DNA of 64,000 nt, taken from positions 2,232,001-2,296,000 of the forward strand of contig NZ_JAFFID010000001.1 in NCBI RefSeq assembly GCF_017355955.1. The letters run 5' to 3'. Made by a program: the position numbers and the translations under genes. This DNA comes from Sabulibacter ruber. Its GTDB lineage: Bacteria; Bacteroidota; Bacteroidia; Cytophagales; Hymenobacteraceae. The notes beneath the pieces were generated by a model. That model ran no database searches, was not told where the DNA came from, and worked only from the letters and a program-made list of their open reading frames with translations. Below, piece after piece: positions 29,156-35,888 of this stretch (its first letter is position 1; each line of letters begins with the position of its first letter).

Positions 29156-29190
29156 ATTTAGGACCAGATTTCAACAAAAGAGCCGGGAAA
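29156..29190. repeat. Diverged R1 copy overlapping a terminator
   Basis: TTTAGGACCAGATTTCAACAAAAGAGCCGGGAAA keeps the R1 spacing; its right half merges with the terminator stem. Confidence 0.4.
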
Positions 29191-29208
29191 CACTTCCCGG
29201 CTCTTTTT
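29176..29208 (+). terminator. Terminator of the propeller/amidohydrolase gene
   Basis: AAAAGAGCCGGGAA and TTCCCGGCTCTTTT form a 14-bp stem with a 4-base loop and end in a T-run. Confidence 0.9.
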
Positions 29209-29293
29209 CTTTTCAGGCTGTCTCATTTTCGCTGGCGCGAGCGTCCCGCTTGTGTCCGCACCTATTGCTGATCTCTCTATTTTGCTGAAACCT

Positions 29294-29358
29294 CTATGGC
29301 GCGGATTTACTTCCGTGCCTTTTAATCGCAAGTCACGGAAGTAACTTCCGCGCCATAG
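29294..29358. repeat. R3 inverted repeat (CTATGGCGCGGA...CCATAG)
   Basis: CTATGGCGCGGATTTACTTC and its near-complement ending AACTTCCGCGCCATAG face each other across about 14 bases. Single right arms recur at 35831-35857 and 52482-52508. Confidence 0.75.
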
Positions 29359-29404
29359 TAAAAGTCGCCTTGGAGTATGCTGAGCACATAATTTCCCCCT
29401 CTCT

Positions 29405-29491
29405 GTCATCCTGAAAGGATCTTGTGACCAAACGGTAGAGTCGTTTATTCAGCGTCTTACTAGTTCGCCCACAAGATCTTTCCAAGATGAC
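29405..29491. repeat. R2 element, copy 1 (87 bp, terminal inverted repeats)
   Basis: It starts GTCATCCTGAAAGGATCTTG and ends ACAAGATCTTTCCAAGATGAC, which are near-complementary. Length matches the other three copies to within one base; the centre is less conserved apart from CTAG. Confidence 0.85.
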
Positions 29492-29628
29492 AAAGAGAGT
29501 GGAATAGAGACTGTGACTACGACCGCTAAACTGTAAACTCCTCAGCAATGCGTGCGGACACGAGCGGGACGCTCGCGCCAGCGATGGTTTTCATTCTGTT
29601 TTCTTCAGATTGCGCCGAAACCCTTGAA

Positions 29629-29652
29629 GAGACAAGGCACTGCCTTGTCTCC
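29629..29652. repeat. Short palindrome GAGACAAGGC..GCCTTGTCTC, copy 1
   Basis: Near-perfect 24-base palindrome; the second copy is at 37840-37863. Confidence 0.6.
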
Positions 29653-29909
29653 ACGGCATCAGAAGTCTAGAATCCAACATACCGTTCTCGCGATATTCTT
29701 CAGAAACTAATTTAGAACCAGTCACAAACACATTCAAAATCAGCAGAGAACAGGCAGAGAGGGCATTTTTTCCTCAAAGGCTTTACTTTTAAAATCAATT
29801 ATCAGTAAAAAATGAACCAATCCGTTGGTATTTTCATTTTTTATGCGAAACCTTTGTGGAGAGACTCACAGTAGAAGTCTTACCAGTTTTTCGATATCCT
29901 TCTAAGTCA

Positions 29910-30041
29910 ATGAATAAAAAGTCGCTTTTATCAGTTGTTATGGCAACGGTAAAACGCTCCGTTTTCAGGAGTGCGCTTTTTTCTGTTCTTCCCAGAACAG
30001 TTTTTTGTGAACCCATTTACCTTACCCGATCCAGGCGCTAG
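29910..30041 (+). CDS. Possible Arg-containing leader peptide of the arginine operon
   Basis: An ATG at 29910 opens a 43-residue frame (MNKKSLLSVVMATVKRSVFR...) with six Arg codons, two of them directly before the stop (TRSRR). It overlaps two hairpins with T-runs and lies 112 bases before the acyltransferase gene. Arg codons in a leader beside a terminator-like hairpin are what an attenuator would need. However, the hairpins lie inside the frame rather than after it, and a weak AACCTTTG box at about 29846 is the only promoter sign. It may be chance. Confidence 0.25.
   Translation: MNKKSLLSVVMATVKRSVFRSALFSVLPRTVFCEPIYLTRSRR
29951..30006 (+). promoter_or_regulatory. Two T-tailed hairpins in the arginine operon leader (candidate attenuator)
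   Basis: The first: CGCTCC and GGAGTGCG pair imperfectly and are followed by CTTTTTT; alternatively AAAACG and CGTTTT pair. The second: CTGTTCT and AGAACAG (29983-30000) form a 7-bp stem with a 4-base loop followed by TTTTTT. The upstream gene already has its own terminator 800 bases earlier, which makes a leader role more likely than a second terminator. Confidence 0.45.
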
Positions 30042-30153
30042 GCCACCGGCTCAGGTTGTGATCTACAACTAAACCGGATGCATCCGTGTATACCACCTTT
30101 TAGGCTGGTAACAGACCCTCTATTTCTTTTTTAATTTTTTCAAACATATAGCG

Positions 30154-30765
30154 ATGCGTACATACGCTTCGGCTGTAGAGTTGCAGCCTATTGCACCCGT
30201 TTCCATGGAAACTTCTCAAAATGCTTTCACTGTAGTGGTTGCTACAGAAGAGCACACCCCCTTTGCGCAGCAGATTTGTGATGAAATGGAGTCCTCGGCG
30301 AAAGCCCGTGGCACCGGTATCGCGAAGCGTTCCCCAGACTACGTGGCCCAGAAGATGCGGGAAGGCAAAGCCGTGATCGCGTTTGACGGAGAAGGCAACT
30401 GGGCTGGGTTCTGCTACATTGAAACGTGGAGCCACGGCGAGTACGTGGCCAACTCAGGCCTGATTGTATCGCCGCATCTGCGTAAAAGCGGACTGGCCAA
30501 GCGCATCAAGCAGAAGGTATTCGAGTTGTCGCGCACCAAGTACCCGCACGCCAAAATCTTCGGATTGACCACGGCGCTGGCAGTCATGAAAATCAACTCA
30601 GACCTGGGCTACCGCCCGGTAACCTACTCTGAACTTACCAAGGACGAGGAGTTCTGGAAAGGCTGCCGCAGCTGCGTGAACTTTGACATTCTTACAGCCA
30701 AAAACCGCAGCAACTGCCTCTGCACGGCCATGCTGTTTGTTCCGCCAAAGGCGGACAATGAGTGA
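30154..30765 (+). CDS. GNAT family acyltransferase, probable first enzyme of arginine synthesis
   Basis: 203 residues from 30154; the conserved part starts near METSQNAFTVVVATEEH, so the ATG at 30205 is an alternative start. The GNAT acyl-CoA loop is visible in GLIVSPHLRKSGLAKRIKQK (R/Q-x-x-G-x-G/A type), with the beta-strand ITKLLIG-like FGLTTALAVMKINSDLGYRPV after it. In Bacteroidota a GNAT gene commonly heads the arg operon and is taken to acylate glutamate. Because the transcarbamylase downstream looks succinyl-specific, this enzyme may transfer succinyl rather than acetyl; that is inference. The C-terminus has a Cys cluster (GCRSCVNF...NCLCTAM) that could bind metal or sense redox. It is first in the operon. 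Confidence 0.75.
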   Translation: MRTYASAVELQPIAPVSMETSQNAFTVVVATEEHTPFAQQICDEMESSAKARGTGIAKRSPDYVAQKMREGKAVIAFDGEGNWAGFCYIETWSHGEYVANSGLIVSPHLRKSGLAKRIKQKVFELSRTKYPHAKIFGLTTALAVMKINSDLGYRPVTYSELTKDEEFWKGCRSCVNFDILTAKNRSNCLCTAMLFVPPKADNE

Positions 30766-30866
30766 TTGATAGATTGAATGATTGAGAGAATAATTTTCTC
30801 ATTCATTCAATCCCTCAATCACTCACTAAAAACATTCACTCAATCATTCAATCTATCAATCACTCA
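30759..30866. repeat. Perfect 28-bp inverted repeat between acyltransferase and argG
   Basis: Left arm 30759-30786 (TGAGTGATTGATAGATTG...) and right arm 30839-30866 (its exact complement) flank 52 bases. The centre holds a nested hairpin (TTGAGAGAATAATTTTCTCA). The left arm contains the acyltransferase stop codon and the right arm ends 5 bases before the argG start codon. Confidence 0.85.
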
Positions 30867-30871
30867 ATAAA

Positions 30872-32068
30872 ATGAAAAAAGTAGTTCTCGCGTTCAGTGG
30901 CGGCTTAGACACATCTTTCTGTGTGAAGTACCTACTGGAACAAGGTTATGAAATCTATTCGGCCATCGTGAATACCGGCGGCTTCTCTGAAGAGGAGTTA
31001 GCGGAGATTGCCCGAAGGGCGGAGAATCTGGGTGTGACCCACCACGTAACCTTAGACGAAACCGATAACTACTACCAGTATTGCTTGAAGTACCTGATTT
31101 TCGGGAACGTGCTGAAAAACAATACCTACCCCTTGTCGGTGAGTGCCGAGCGCATCTCACAGGCGGTAGCCATTGCTAAATATTCCCAGGAGATTGGTGC
31201 CGAAGCGGTTGCACACGGTAGCACCGGCGCGGGCAACGACCAGGTACGGTTCGACATGGTGTTCAATATTCTGGTGCCCAATGTGCAGGTGATTACCCCC
31301 ATCCGTGACCTGAAACTGTCGCGCGAGGAGGAGATTGCTTACCTGAAAGAGCGCGGCGTGGAGATGGACTTCCAGAAGGCGCAGTACTCTATCAACAAGG
31401 GTATCTGGGGTACTTCTGTAGGTGGTAAAGAGACCTTGACGTCGCACCAGGCGCTGCCAGAATCTGCCTACCCTACTCAGCTTTCTAAAGAAACGCCGGA
31501 GCGCATCACGCTGCACTTCAAAAACGGTGAGCCGGTGGGATTGAACGATGAACTATTCGACAACCCGGTGCATGTCATCCAGAAGCTACAGGAAATTGCC
31601 GGAGGTTTTGCCATTGGCAGAGACATTCACGTGGGTGATACTATCATCGGGATTAAAGGCCGTGTGGGTTTTGAGGCGGCTGCGCCGATGGTCATCATCA
31701 AAGCGCACCATGCCCTGGAGAAACACACGCTTACCAAATGGCAATTGTACTGGAAAGACAGCTTGGCTACCTGGTACGGTAACTGGATGCACGAAGGTCA
31801 GTTCCTGGACCCTACCATGCGCAATATCGAGACGTTTCTGACCGACACGCAGAAAACCGTGACCGGAAAAGTACACGTATGGTTGGCCCCGTACCGTTTC
31901 CAGGTAGAAGGTATTGAGTCAGAGCATGATTTGATGTCGTCCAAATTCGGGTCTTATGGCGAGATGAACAACGCCTGGACGGGCGAAGACGTGAAAGGCT
32001 TCTCCAAGATTTTCGGGAACCAGACCATGATGTACCGCTTAATCAACGGCGAAGATGGCGCAGAGTAA
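30872..32068 (+). CDS. argG: Argininosuccinate synthase
   Basis: 398 residues, family length. The ATP-pyrophosphatase loop AFSGGLDTSF is at residues 8-17; AHGSTGAGNDQVRFDM (around 114-129) binds citrulline/aspartate and ATP. The enzyme joins citrulline and aspartate using ATP. The C-terminal GRVGFEAAAPMVIIKAHHALEKHTLTKWQ stretch is typical. It lies 106 bases after the acyltransferase across a strong inverted repeat, and overlaps argC by 14 bases. Confidence 0.97.
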   Translation: MKKVVLAFSGGLDTSFCVKYLLEQGYEIYSAIVNTGGFSEEELAEIARRAENLGVTHHVTLDETDNYYQYCLKYLIFGNVLKNNTYPLSVSAERISQAVAIAKYSQEIGAEAVAHGSTGAGNDQVRFDMVFNILVPNVQVITPIRDLKLSREEEIAYLKERGVEMDFQKAQYSINKGIWGTSVGGKETLTSHQALPESAYPTQLSKETPERITLHFKNGEPVGLNDELFDNPVHVIQKLQEIAGGFAIGRDIHVGDTIIGIKGRVGFEAAAPMVIIKAHHALEKHTLTKWQLYWKDSLATWYGNWMHEGQFLDPTMRNIETFLTDTQKTVTGKVHVWLAPYRFQVEGIESEHDLMSSKFGSYGEMNNAWTGEDVKGFSKIFGNQTMMYRLINGEDGAE

Positions 32069-33047
32069 TCTCATAAAAGTGGGCATAGTAGGCGGAGCGG
32101 GCTACACCGGTGGTGAGCTGCTGCGCCTGCTGGTGCACCACCCGCAGGTACAGATAGCCTTTGTGCACAGCAATAGCCAAGCTGGCAAACCAGTAACAGA
32201 TACGCATACAGATCTGTTGGGCGATACGGATCTGGTCTTCACCAACCAACTAGGTACCGAGGTAGACGTTCTCTTCCTCTGCGTAGGCCACGGCGATGCA
32301 AAGAAGTTTTTGGAGACTAATTCAATTCCAGACGAGGTAAAGATTATTGACCTGAGCCAGGATTTTAGGTTAACGGAGAAGTCTTCTTTGGGTAACCGCC
32401 AATTTGTGTACGGCCTACCTGAACTGAACCGTGAGGAGATTAAAACTGCGGCTAACGTGGCTAACCCAGGTTGCTTTGCCACGGCAATTCAGTTAGCCTT
32501 GCTCCCGCTCGCTCAGAATGGTTCTTTGCCAGAAGAGGTACACGTAAGCGGCATCACCGGTTCTACCGGCGCAGGGCAGAAACTGGCCGAGACCTCGCAC
32601 TTCAGCTGGCGCAACAACAATATCTCCAGCTACAAAGTATTCGGGCACCAGCACCTGCATGAGATAACCGAGAGCCTACAATCGCTGCAAGCGGATGCAC
32701 AACCTGCGATAAGGTTTGTGCCTTATAGGGGTAATTTCAGCCGGGGCATTATGTGCACTACTTACCTCCGCTCAGACCTGAGCCTGGAAGAAGCGCAGCA
32801 ATTGTACAGGCAGTTCTATGTGGGCCACCCTTACACCCTCATCACGTCTAAGAACCCAGATCTGAAACAGGTTGTGAACACCAACAAGTGTCTATTATAT
32901 ATAGAGAAACACGACGACCAATTGGTAATTACCAGCATGATTGATAACCTGCTGAAAGGTGCCTCCGGCCAGGCCGTGCAGAACATGAACCTGCTATTCG
33001 GGTTGGACGAAAGGGCTGGCTTGCAGTTGAAAGCCATCGGGTTTTAG
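32055..33047 (+). CDS. argC: N-acyl-gamma-glutamyl-phosphate reductase
   Basis: 330 residues. The NADP-binding loop VGIVGGAGYTGGELLRLL is at 9-26, and the catalytic Cys is Cys140 in VANPGCFATA. It reduces N-acylglutamyl phosphate to the semialdehyde. The start overlaps the end of argG by 14 bases, which implies translational coupling. If the pathway is succinylated, as argF' suggests, its substrate would be the N-succinyl compound. Confidence 0.95.
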   Translation: MAQSNLIKVGIVGGAGYTGGELLRLLVHHPQVQIAFVHSNSQAGKPVTDTHTDLLGDTDLVFTNQLGTEVDVLFLCVGHGDAKKFLETNSIPDEVKIIDLSQDFRLTEKSSLGNRQFVYGLPELNREEIKTAANVANPGCFATAIQLALLPLAQNGSLPEEVHVSGITGSTGAGQKLAETSHFSWRNNNISSYKVFGHQHLHEITESLQSLQADAQPAIRFVPYRGNFSRGIMCTTYLRSDLSLEEAQQLYRQFYVGHPYTLITSKNPDLKQVVNTNKCLLYIEKHDDQLVITSMIDNLLKGASGQAVQNMNLLFGLDERAGLQLKAIGF

Positions 33048-33091
33048 AACCGCTTTGCTGGCGCGAGCTTCGTGCGTTGCTAATAATTCAT

Positions 33092-33179
33092 GTCATTCTG
33101 AAAGAATCTTGTGAGCGCATAGTAAGAGTGTTTACTCCATCGCTGCTCTAGCTTACCCACAAGGTCCTTTCAGGATGAC
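33092..33179. repeat. R2 element, copy 2 (88 bp)
   Basis: Starts GTCATTCTGAAAGAATCTTG and ends ACAAGGTCCTTTCAGGATGAC. It lies inside the arginine operon between argC and argD. Confidence 0.85.
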
Positions 33180-33247
33180 AATAGAAATAAACGTTATCTA
33201 GTGAACACGAGCTATAAGTTCTAACCAGCGAGTAGAAGTATGACAGC

Positions 33248-33287
33248 CGTTTTCAGGCTGTTTTCAGAAAAACAGGCCCAAAACAGA
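33248..33287. repeat. R1 dispersed palindrome, copy in argC-argD gap
   Basis: CGTTTTCAGGCTGTTTTCAG followed by AAAAACAGGCCCAAAACAG; one of the best-preserved copies. Confidence 0.8.
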
Positions 33288-33331
33288 AATTGGAGTCTGA
33301 TGTCTTACGTCTTGAATCTTACATCTTCAAA

Positions 33332-34465
33332 ATGAATCTTTTCGACGTTTACCCCCTTTTTGATATAACGCCCGTGAAGGCCCTCGGCTCTAAGCTGTGG
33401 GATGAGAACGGTACCGAATACCTTGATTTATATGGAGGCCATGCCGTTATTTCCATTGGCCACAGCCACCCGCATTATGTGAAGCGCTTAACCGAGCAGC
33501 TGAACAACATGGGCTTTTACTCTAACTCTGTAAAGATTCCGCAACAGCAGGAACTGGCAGATAAGTTGGGTAAGCTCAGCGGCTACGATGATTACCAATT
33601 CTTCCTGGTGAACTCTGGTGCCGAGGCCAACGAGAATGCGCTTAAACTTGCCTCTTTCCATACTGGCCGCAAAAAAGTAATCTCCTTCCGCAAATCTTTC
33701 CACGGACGTACCTCTGCTGCCGTGGCCGCTACAGATGATCCAAGCATTGTAGCTCCGGTGAACGAGACGGACAATATCCTATTCCTGCCGTTCAATGATT
33801 CTGCTGCTGTAGAAGAAGCGCTTGCTACCAATGAAGTAGCAGCTATTATCATTGAAGGAATACAAGGAGTAGGCGGTGTAGTAGTTCCGGATACTCAGTT
33901 TTTACAGGATTTGGAAAAACTAGCCAAAAAACACGGAGCTCTGCTTATCCTTGATGAGGTCCAGTCTGGTTACGGGCGCTCTGGTAAGTTCTTCTCGCAT
34001 CAGCATGCCGGTATCCGTCCGGATTTGATTACGGTTGCCAAAGGTATGGGCAATGGTTTTCCGGTAGGAGGTGTGTTGATTTCCCCTGAAATTCCGGCTA
34101 AGCAAGGAATGCTGGGTACTACTTTCGGGGGCAATTACCTGGCTTGCGTTGCTGCTTCAGCGGTGTTGGAAGTAATGGAGCAGGAGAACCTGATTGAGAA
34201 CGCTGCTAAAATGGGCGATTATCTCATGGAGAAAGCCAAAGCCTTACCAGGGGTGCGTGAAGTTCGCGGCCAGGGCCTAATGGTGGGTATTGAGCTAGAA
34301 AATCCTTGCGCTCCTCTCCGCAAAGCCCTGCTGGATGAATACCGTATCTTTACCGGCTCTGCCTCTAACAAAAACACCATCCGTATTTTGCCTGCATTGA
34401 ATGTGACGCAAGCCGAGCTGGATAGATTCTTAGATGCCTTTGCTGCGTTAGTTAATATTAGTTAA
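33332..34465 (+). CDS. argD: N-acylornithine aminotransferase
   Basis: 377 residues from the ATG at 33332 (MNLFDVYPLFDI). The open frame begins 14 residues earlier, but that part is made of repeat-like sequence (MESDVLRLESYIFK) and is rejected. It is a class III PLP aminotransferase: LVNSGAEANENALKLA holds the cofactor phosphate, LLILDEVQSGYGRSG the PLP-ring Asp, and ITVAKGMGNGFPVGG the Schiff-base Lys. It converts the acylglutamate semialdehyde to N-acylornithine with glutamate as donor. Third codon positions look slightly more AT-rich than in its neighbours. Confidence 0.94.
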   Translation: MNLFDVYPLFDITPVKALGSKLWDENGTEYLDLYGGHAVISIGHSHPHYVKRLTEQLNNMGFYSNSVKIPQQQELADKLGKLSGYDDYQFFLVNSGAEANENALKLASFHTGRKKVISFRKSFHGRTSAAVAATDDPSIVAPVNETDNILFLPFNDSAAVEEALATNEVAAIIIEGIQGVGGVVVPDTQFLQDLEKLAKKHGALLILDEVQSGYGRSGKFFSHQHAGIRPDLITVAKGMGNGFPVGGVLISPEIPAKQGMLGTTFGGNYLACVAASAVLEVMEQENLIENAAKMGDYLMEKAKALPGVREVRGQGLMVGIELENPCAPLRKALLDEYRIFTGSASNKNTIRILPALNVTQAELDRFLDAFAALVNIS

Positions 34466-34470
34466 TGAAT

Positions 34471-34549
34471 AGACACTAGATGTTGGATATTAGATGCTAG
34501 ACAAAGATTATATAAGTCTAACATCTAATATCTAGCGTCTAACATCCAT
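34471..34549. repeat. Inverted repeat in the argD-argF' gap (TAGACACTAGATG / GTCTAACATCTAA family)
   Basis: GACACTAGATGTTGGATATT (left) and TAATATCTAGCGTCTAACATCC (right) are imperfect complements around a short A/T centre. Related pieces are at 33294-33330 and at 35877-35897, where one overlaps the argB start codon. Confidence 0.7.
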
Positions 34550-34555
34550 ATAAAA

Positions 34556-35512
34556 ATGAAGCAATTCACTTCCGTTCACGACGTAGAAGATATAAATGGG
34601 CTGGTACAGGAAGCCCTTCAACTGAAGCAAAACCCCTACGCTTTTGAGAGCCTGGGCAAGCGTAAAACTCTTGGCCTTATCTTCCTGAATCCTAGTTTAC
34701 GGACGCGCCTCAGCACGCAGAAAGCCGCGCAGAGTCTGGGCATGAACGTGATGGTCATGAACATGGGGCAGGAAGGTTGGGCACTGGAAACGCAGGATGG
34801 CGCTATCATGAACGGCACCACTGTAGAGCACATCAAAGACGCAGCAGCCGTAATGGGCCAGTACTGTGATGTGCTGGGCATGCGCTCTTTCCCTAAACTG
34901 CAAAACGTGGAAGAAGACTATTCCGAGGAGATCCTGAAGAAGTTCATCCAGTACGCCAACGTGCCCTTCGTGAGTTTAGAATCTGCCACCCGGCACCCGC
35001 TGCAAAGCCTCGCAGATCTTATTACCATTACGGAACATGCGCCTCAAGGCCGGCGCCCAAAGGTGGTTCTGACCTGGGCTCCGCACGTGAAAGCGCTTCC
35101 ACAGGCAGTACCGAACTCTTTTGCCGAGTGGATGTGTGCCGCGGATGTAGACTTTGTGATCACCCACCCCGAGGGCTACGAACTGGACCCGCAGTTCACT
35201 AACGGCGCTACCATCACCTACAACCAGCAGGAAGCCCTAGAAGGTGCCGATTTCATCTACGTGAAGAACTGGTCTACTTACCAGCCCAACTATGGTGAGG
35301 TGCTCACGCAAGATGCCAGCTGGATGCTTACCAATCAGCACTTGGCCAACACCAACAACGCCAAAGTGATGCACTGCCTGCCGGTTCGTCGCAACGTGGA
35401 GCTGAGCGATGAAATTCTGGACGGTCCAAATTCATTAGTGGTGAACACCGCCGCCAACCGCGAGTTTGCTGCCCAAGTAGTCTTGAAACGTTTGCTTGAA
35501 AGTATCGAATAG
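34556..35512 (+). CDS. argF': N-succinylornithine carbamoyltransferase (predicted from Val90)
   Basis: 318 residues. The carbamoyl-phosphate motif SLRTR is at 47-51 and HCLPVRR lies near the C-terminus. It aligns through its length with Bacteroides fragilis N-succinylornithine transcarbamylase (shared SLRTRLSTQKAA, ATRHPLQS, PQAVPNSFAEWM), not with ordinary ornithine transcarbamylases. Residue 90, which is Pro in that enzyme and Glu92 in the Xanthomonas N-acetylornithine enzyme, is Val here (NGTTVEH; codon GTA at 34823-34825). In published mutants of the acetyl enzyme, Val at this place gave succinylornithine activity. The substrate is therefore predicted to be N-succinylornithine. Confidence 0.88.
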   Translation: MKQFTSVHDVEDINGLVQEALQLKQNPYAFESLGKRKTLGLIFLNPSLRTRLSTQKAAQSLGMNVMVMNMGQEGWALETQDGAIMNGTTVEHIKDAAAVMGQYCDVLGMRSFPKLQNVEEDYSEEILKKFIQYANVPFVSLESATRHPLQSLADLITITEHAPQGRRPKVVLTWAPHVKALPQAVPNSFAEWMCAADVDFVITHPEGYELDPQFTNGATITYNQQEALEGADFIYVKNWSTYQPNYGEVLTQDASWMLTNQHLANTNNAKVMHCLPVRRNVELSDEILDGPNSLVVNTAANREFAAQVVLKRLLESIE

Positions 35513-35528
35513 GATTCAGTCCTCTCTC

Positions 35529-35570
35529 GCTGGCGCGAGCGTCCCGCTCGTGTCCGCACGCATTGCTGAA
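35529..35570 (+). repeat. GCTGGCGCGAGCGTCCCGCTCGTG repeat, direct copy
   Basis: Nearly identical to the ends of the composite at 29231-29584, here as a single copy next to an R2 element, as in that composite. Confidence 0.75.
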
Positions 35571-35587
35571 AAGACTTCTTATTTTTT

Positions 35588-35674
35588 GTCATCTTGGAAA
35601 GGACTTGGTTGCGAACGGTAGTATTGCTTGAGCAACACATTTCTAGCTTGCTTACAAGATCCTTTCAGGATGAC
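35588..35674. repeat. R2 element, copy 3 (87 bp)
   Basis: Starts GTCATCTTGGAAAGGACTTG and ends ACAAGATCCTTTCAGGATGAC. Confidence 0.85.
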
Positions 35675-35686
35675 AAAGTAGGGAAT

Positions 35687-35751
35687 CTGTCCCCTGACAG
35701 ACCGAAGGGTATCTATAGCCACCGCAGTAGGCTTGGCCTGTCAGGGGACAG
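35687..35751. repeat. Inverted pair CTGTCCCCTGACAG / CTGTCAGGGGACAG
   Basis: Two exact 14-base complementary arms separated by 37 bases; each arm is itself a near-palindrome. Confidence 0.7.
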
Positions 35752-35830
35752 GCCAAGGAGAAAATTACTATGCTTTACAAAGGAACGAAAGCTACTTCCG
35801 TGACTAACTAACCTATATAAAGTAGAGCAA

Positions 35831-35857
35831 GGCACGGAAGTAACTTCCGCGCCATAG
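35831..35857 (+). repeat. R3 right arm, copy 2
   Basis: GGCACGGAAGTAACTTCCGC followed by GCCATAG. A decayed left arm (CTACTTCCGTGAC) lies at about 35792. Confidence 0.7.
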
Positions 35858-35888
35858 CTTAAATTGAGCTTATAACGTCTAACATCTA

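Larger units (their letters stand above)
29231..29584. repeat. Composite repeat bounded by about 40-bp inverted ends
   Basis: The left end GCTGGCGCGAGCGTCCCGCT (29231 onward, continuing to ATTGCTGA) returns in inverted orientation at 29542-29584. Inside lie an inverted repeat of another family (29294-29358) and one 87-bp R2 element (29405-29491). A third copy of the end sequence is at 35529-35570, in direct orientation, and a decayed one at 33057-33082. Confidence 0.75.
29151..30153. other. 1-kb gap packed with palindromic repeats; arginine operon leader
   Basis: It contains the amidohydrolase terminator, a composite of nested inverted repeats (29231-29584), a GAGACAAGG palindrome (29629-29652), an imperfect hairpin AAAAATGAACCAA..TTGGT..TTTCATTTTT near 29808-29841, and two T-tailed hairpins at 29951-30006 that lie in the probable leader of the arginine operon. 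No protein gene is convincing. Confidence 0.6.
33048..33331. other. argC-argD gap holding R2, R1 and degenerate repeats
   Basis: It holds a decayed copy of the GCTGGCGCGAGC end repeat (33057-33082), an R2 element, an R1 copy, and a degenerate TGATGTCTTACGTCTTG/ATCTTACATCTTC stretch directly before the argD start. Confidence 0.6.
35513..35888. other. argF'-argB gap filled with four repeat families
   Basis: In order: the GCTGGCGCGAGCG end repeat (35529-35570), an R2 element (35588-35674), a CTGTCCCCTGACAG inverted pair (35687-35751), and the R3 right arm (35831-35857). The TCTAACATCTAGTG piece (35877-35897) runs into the argB start. Confidence 0.65.

Noticed and set aside
33290..33331. Upstream extension of argD (first Met at 33290)
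   Set aside because: The extra 14 residues are encoded by degenerate repeat sequence; the ATG at 33332 matches the family N-terminus.
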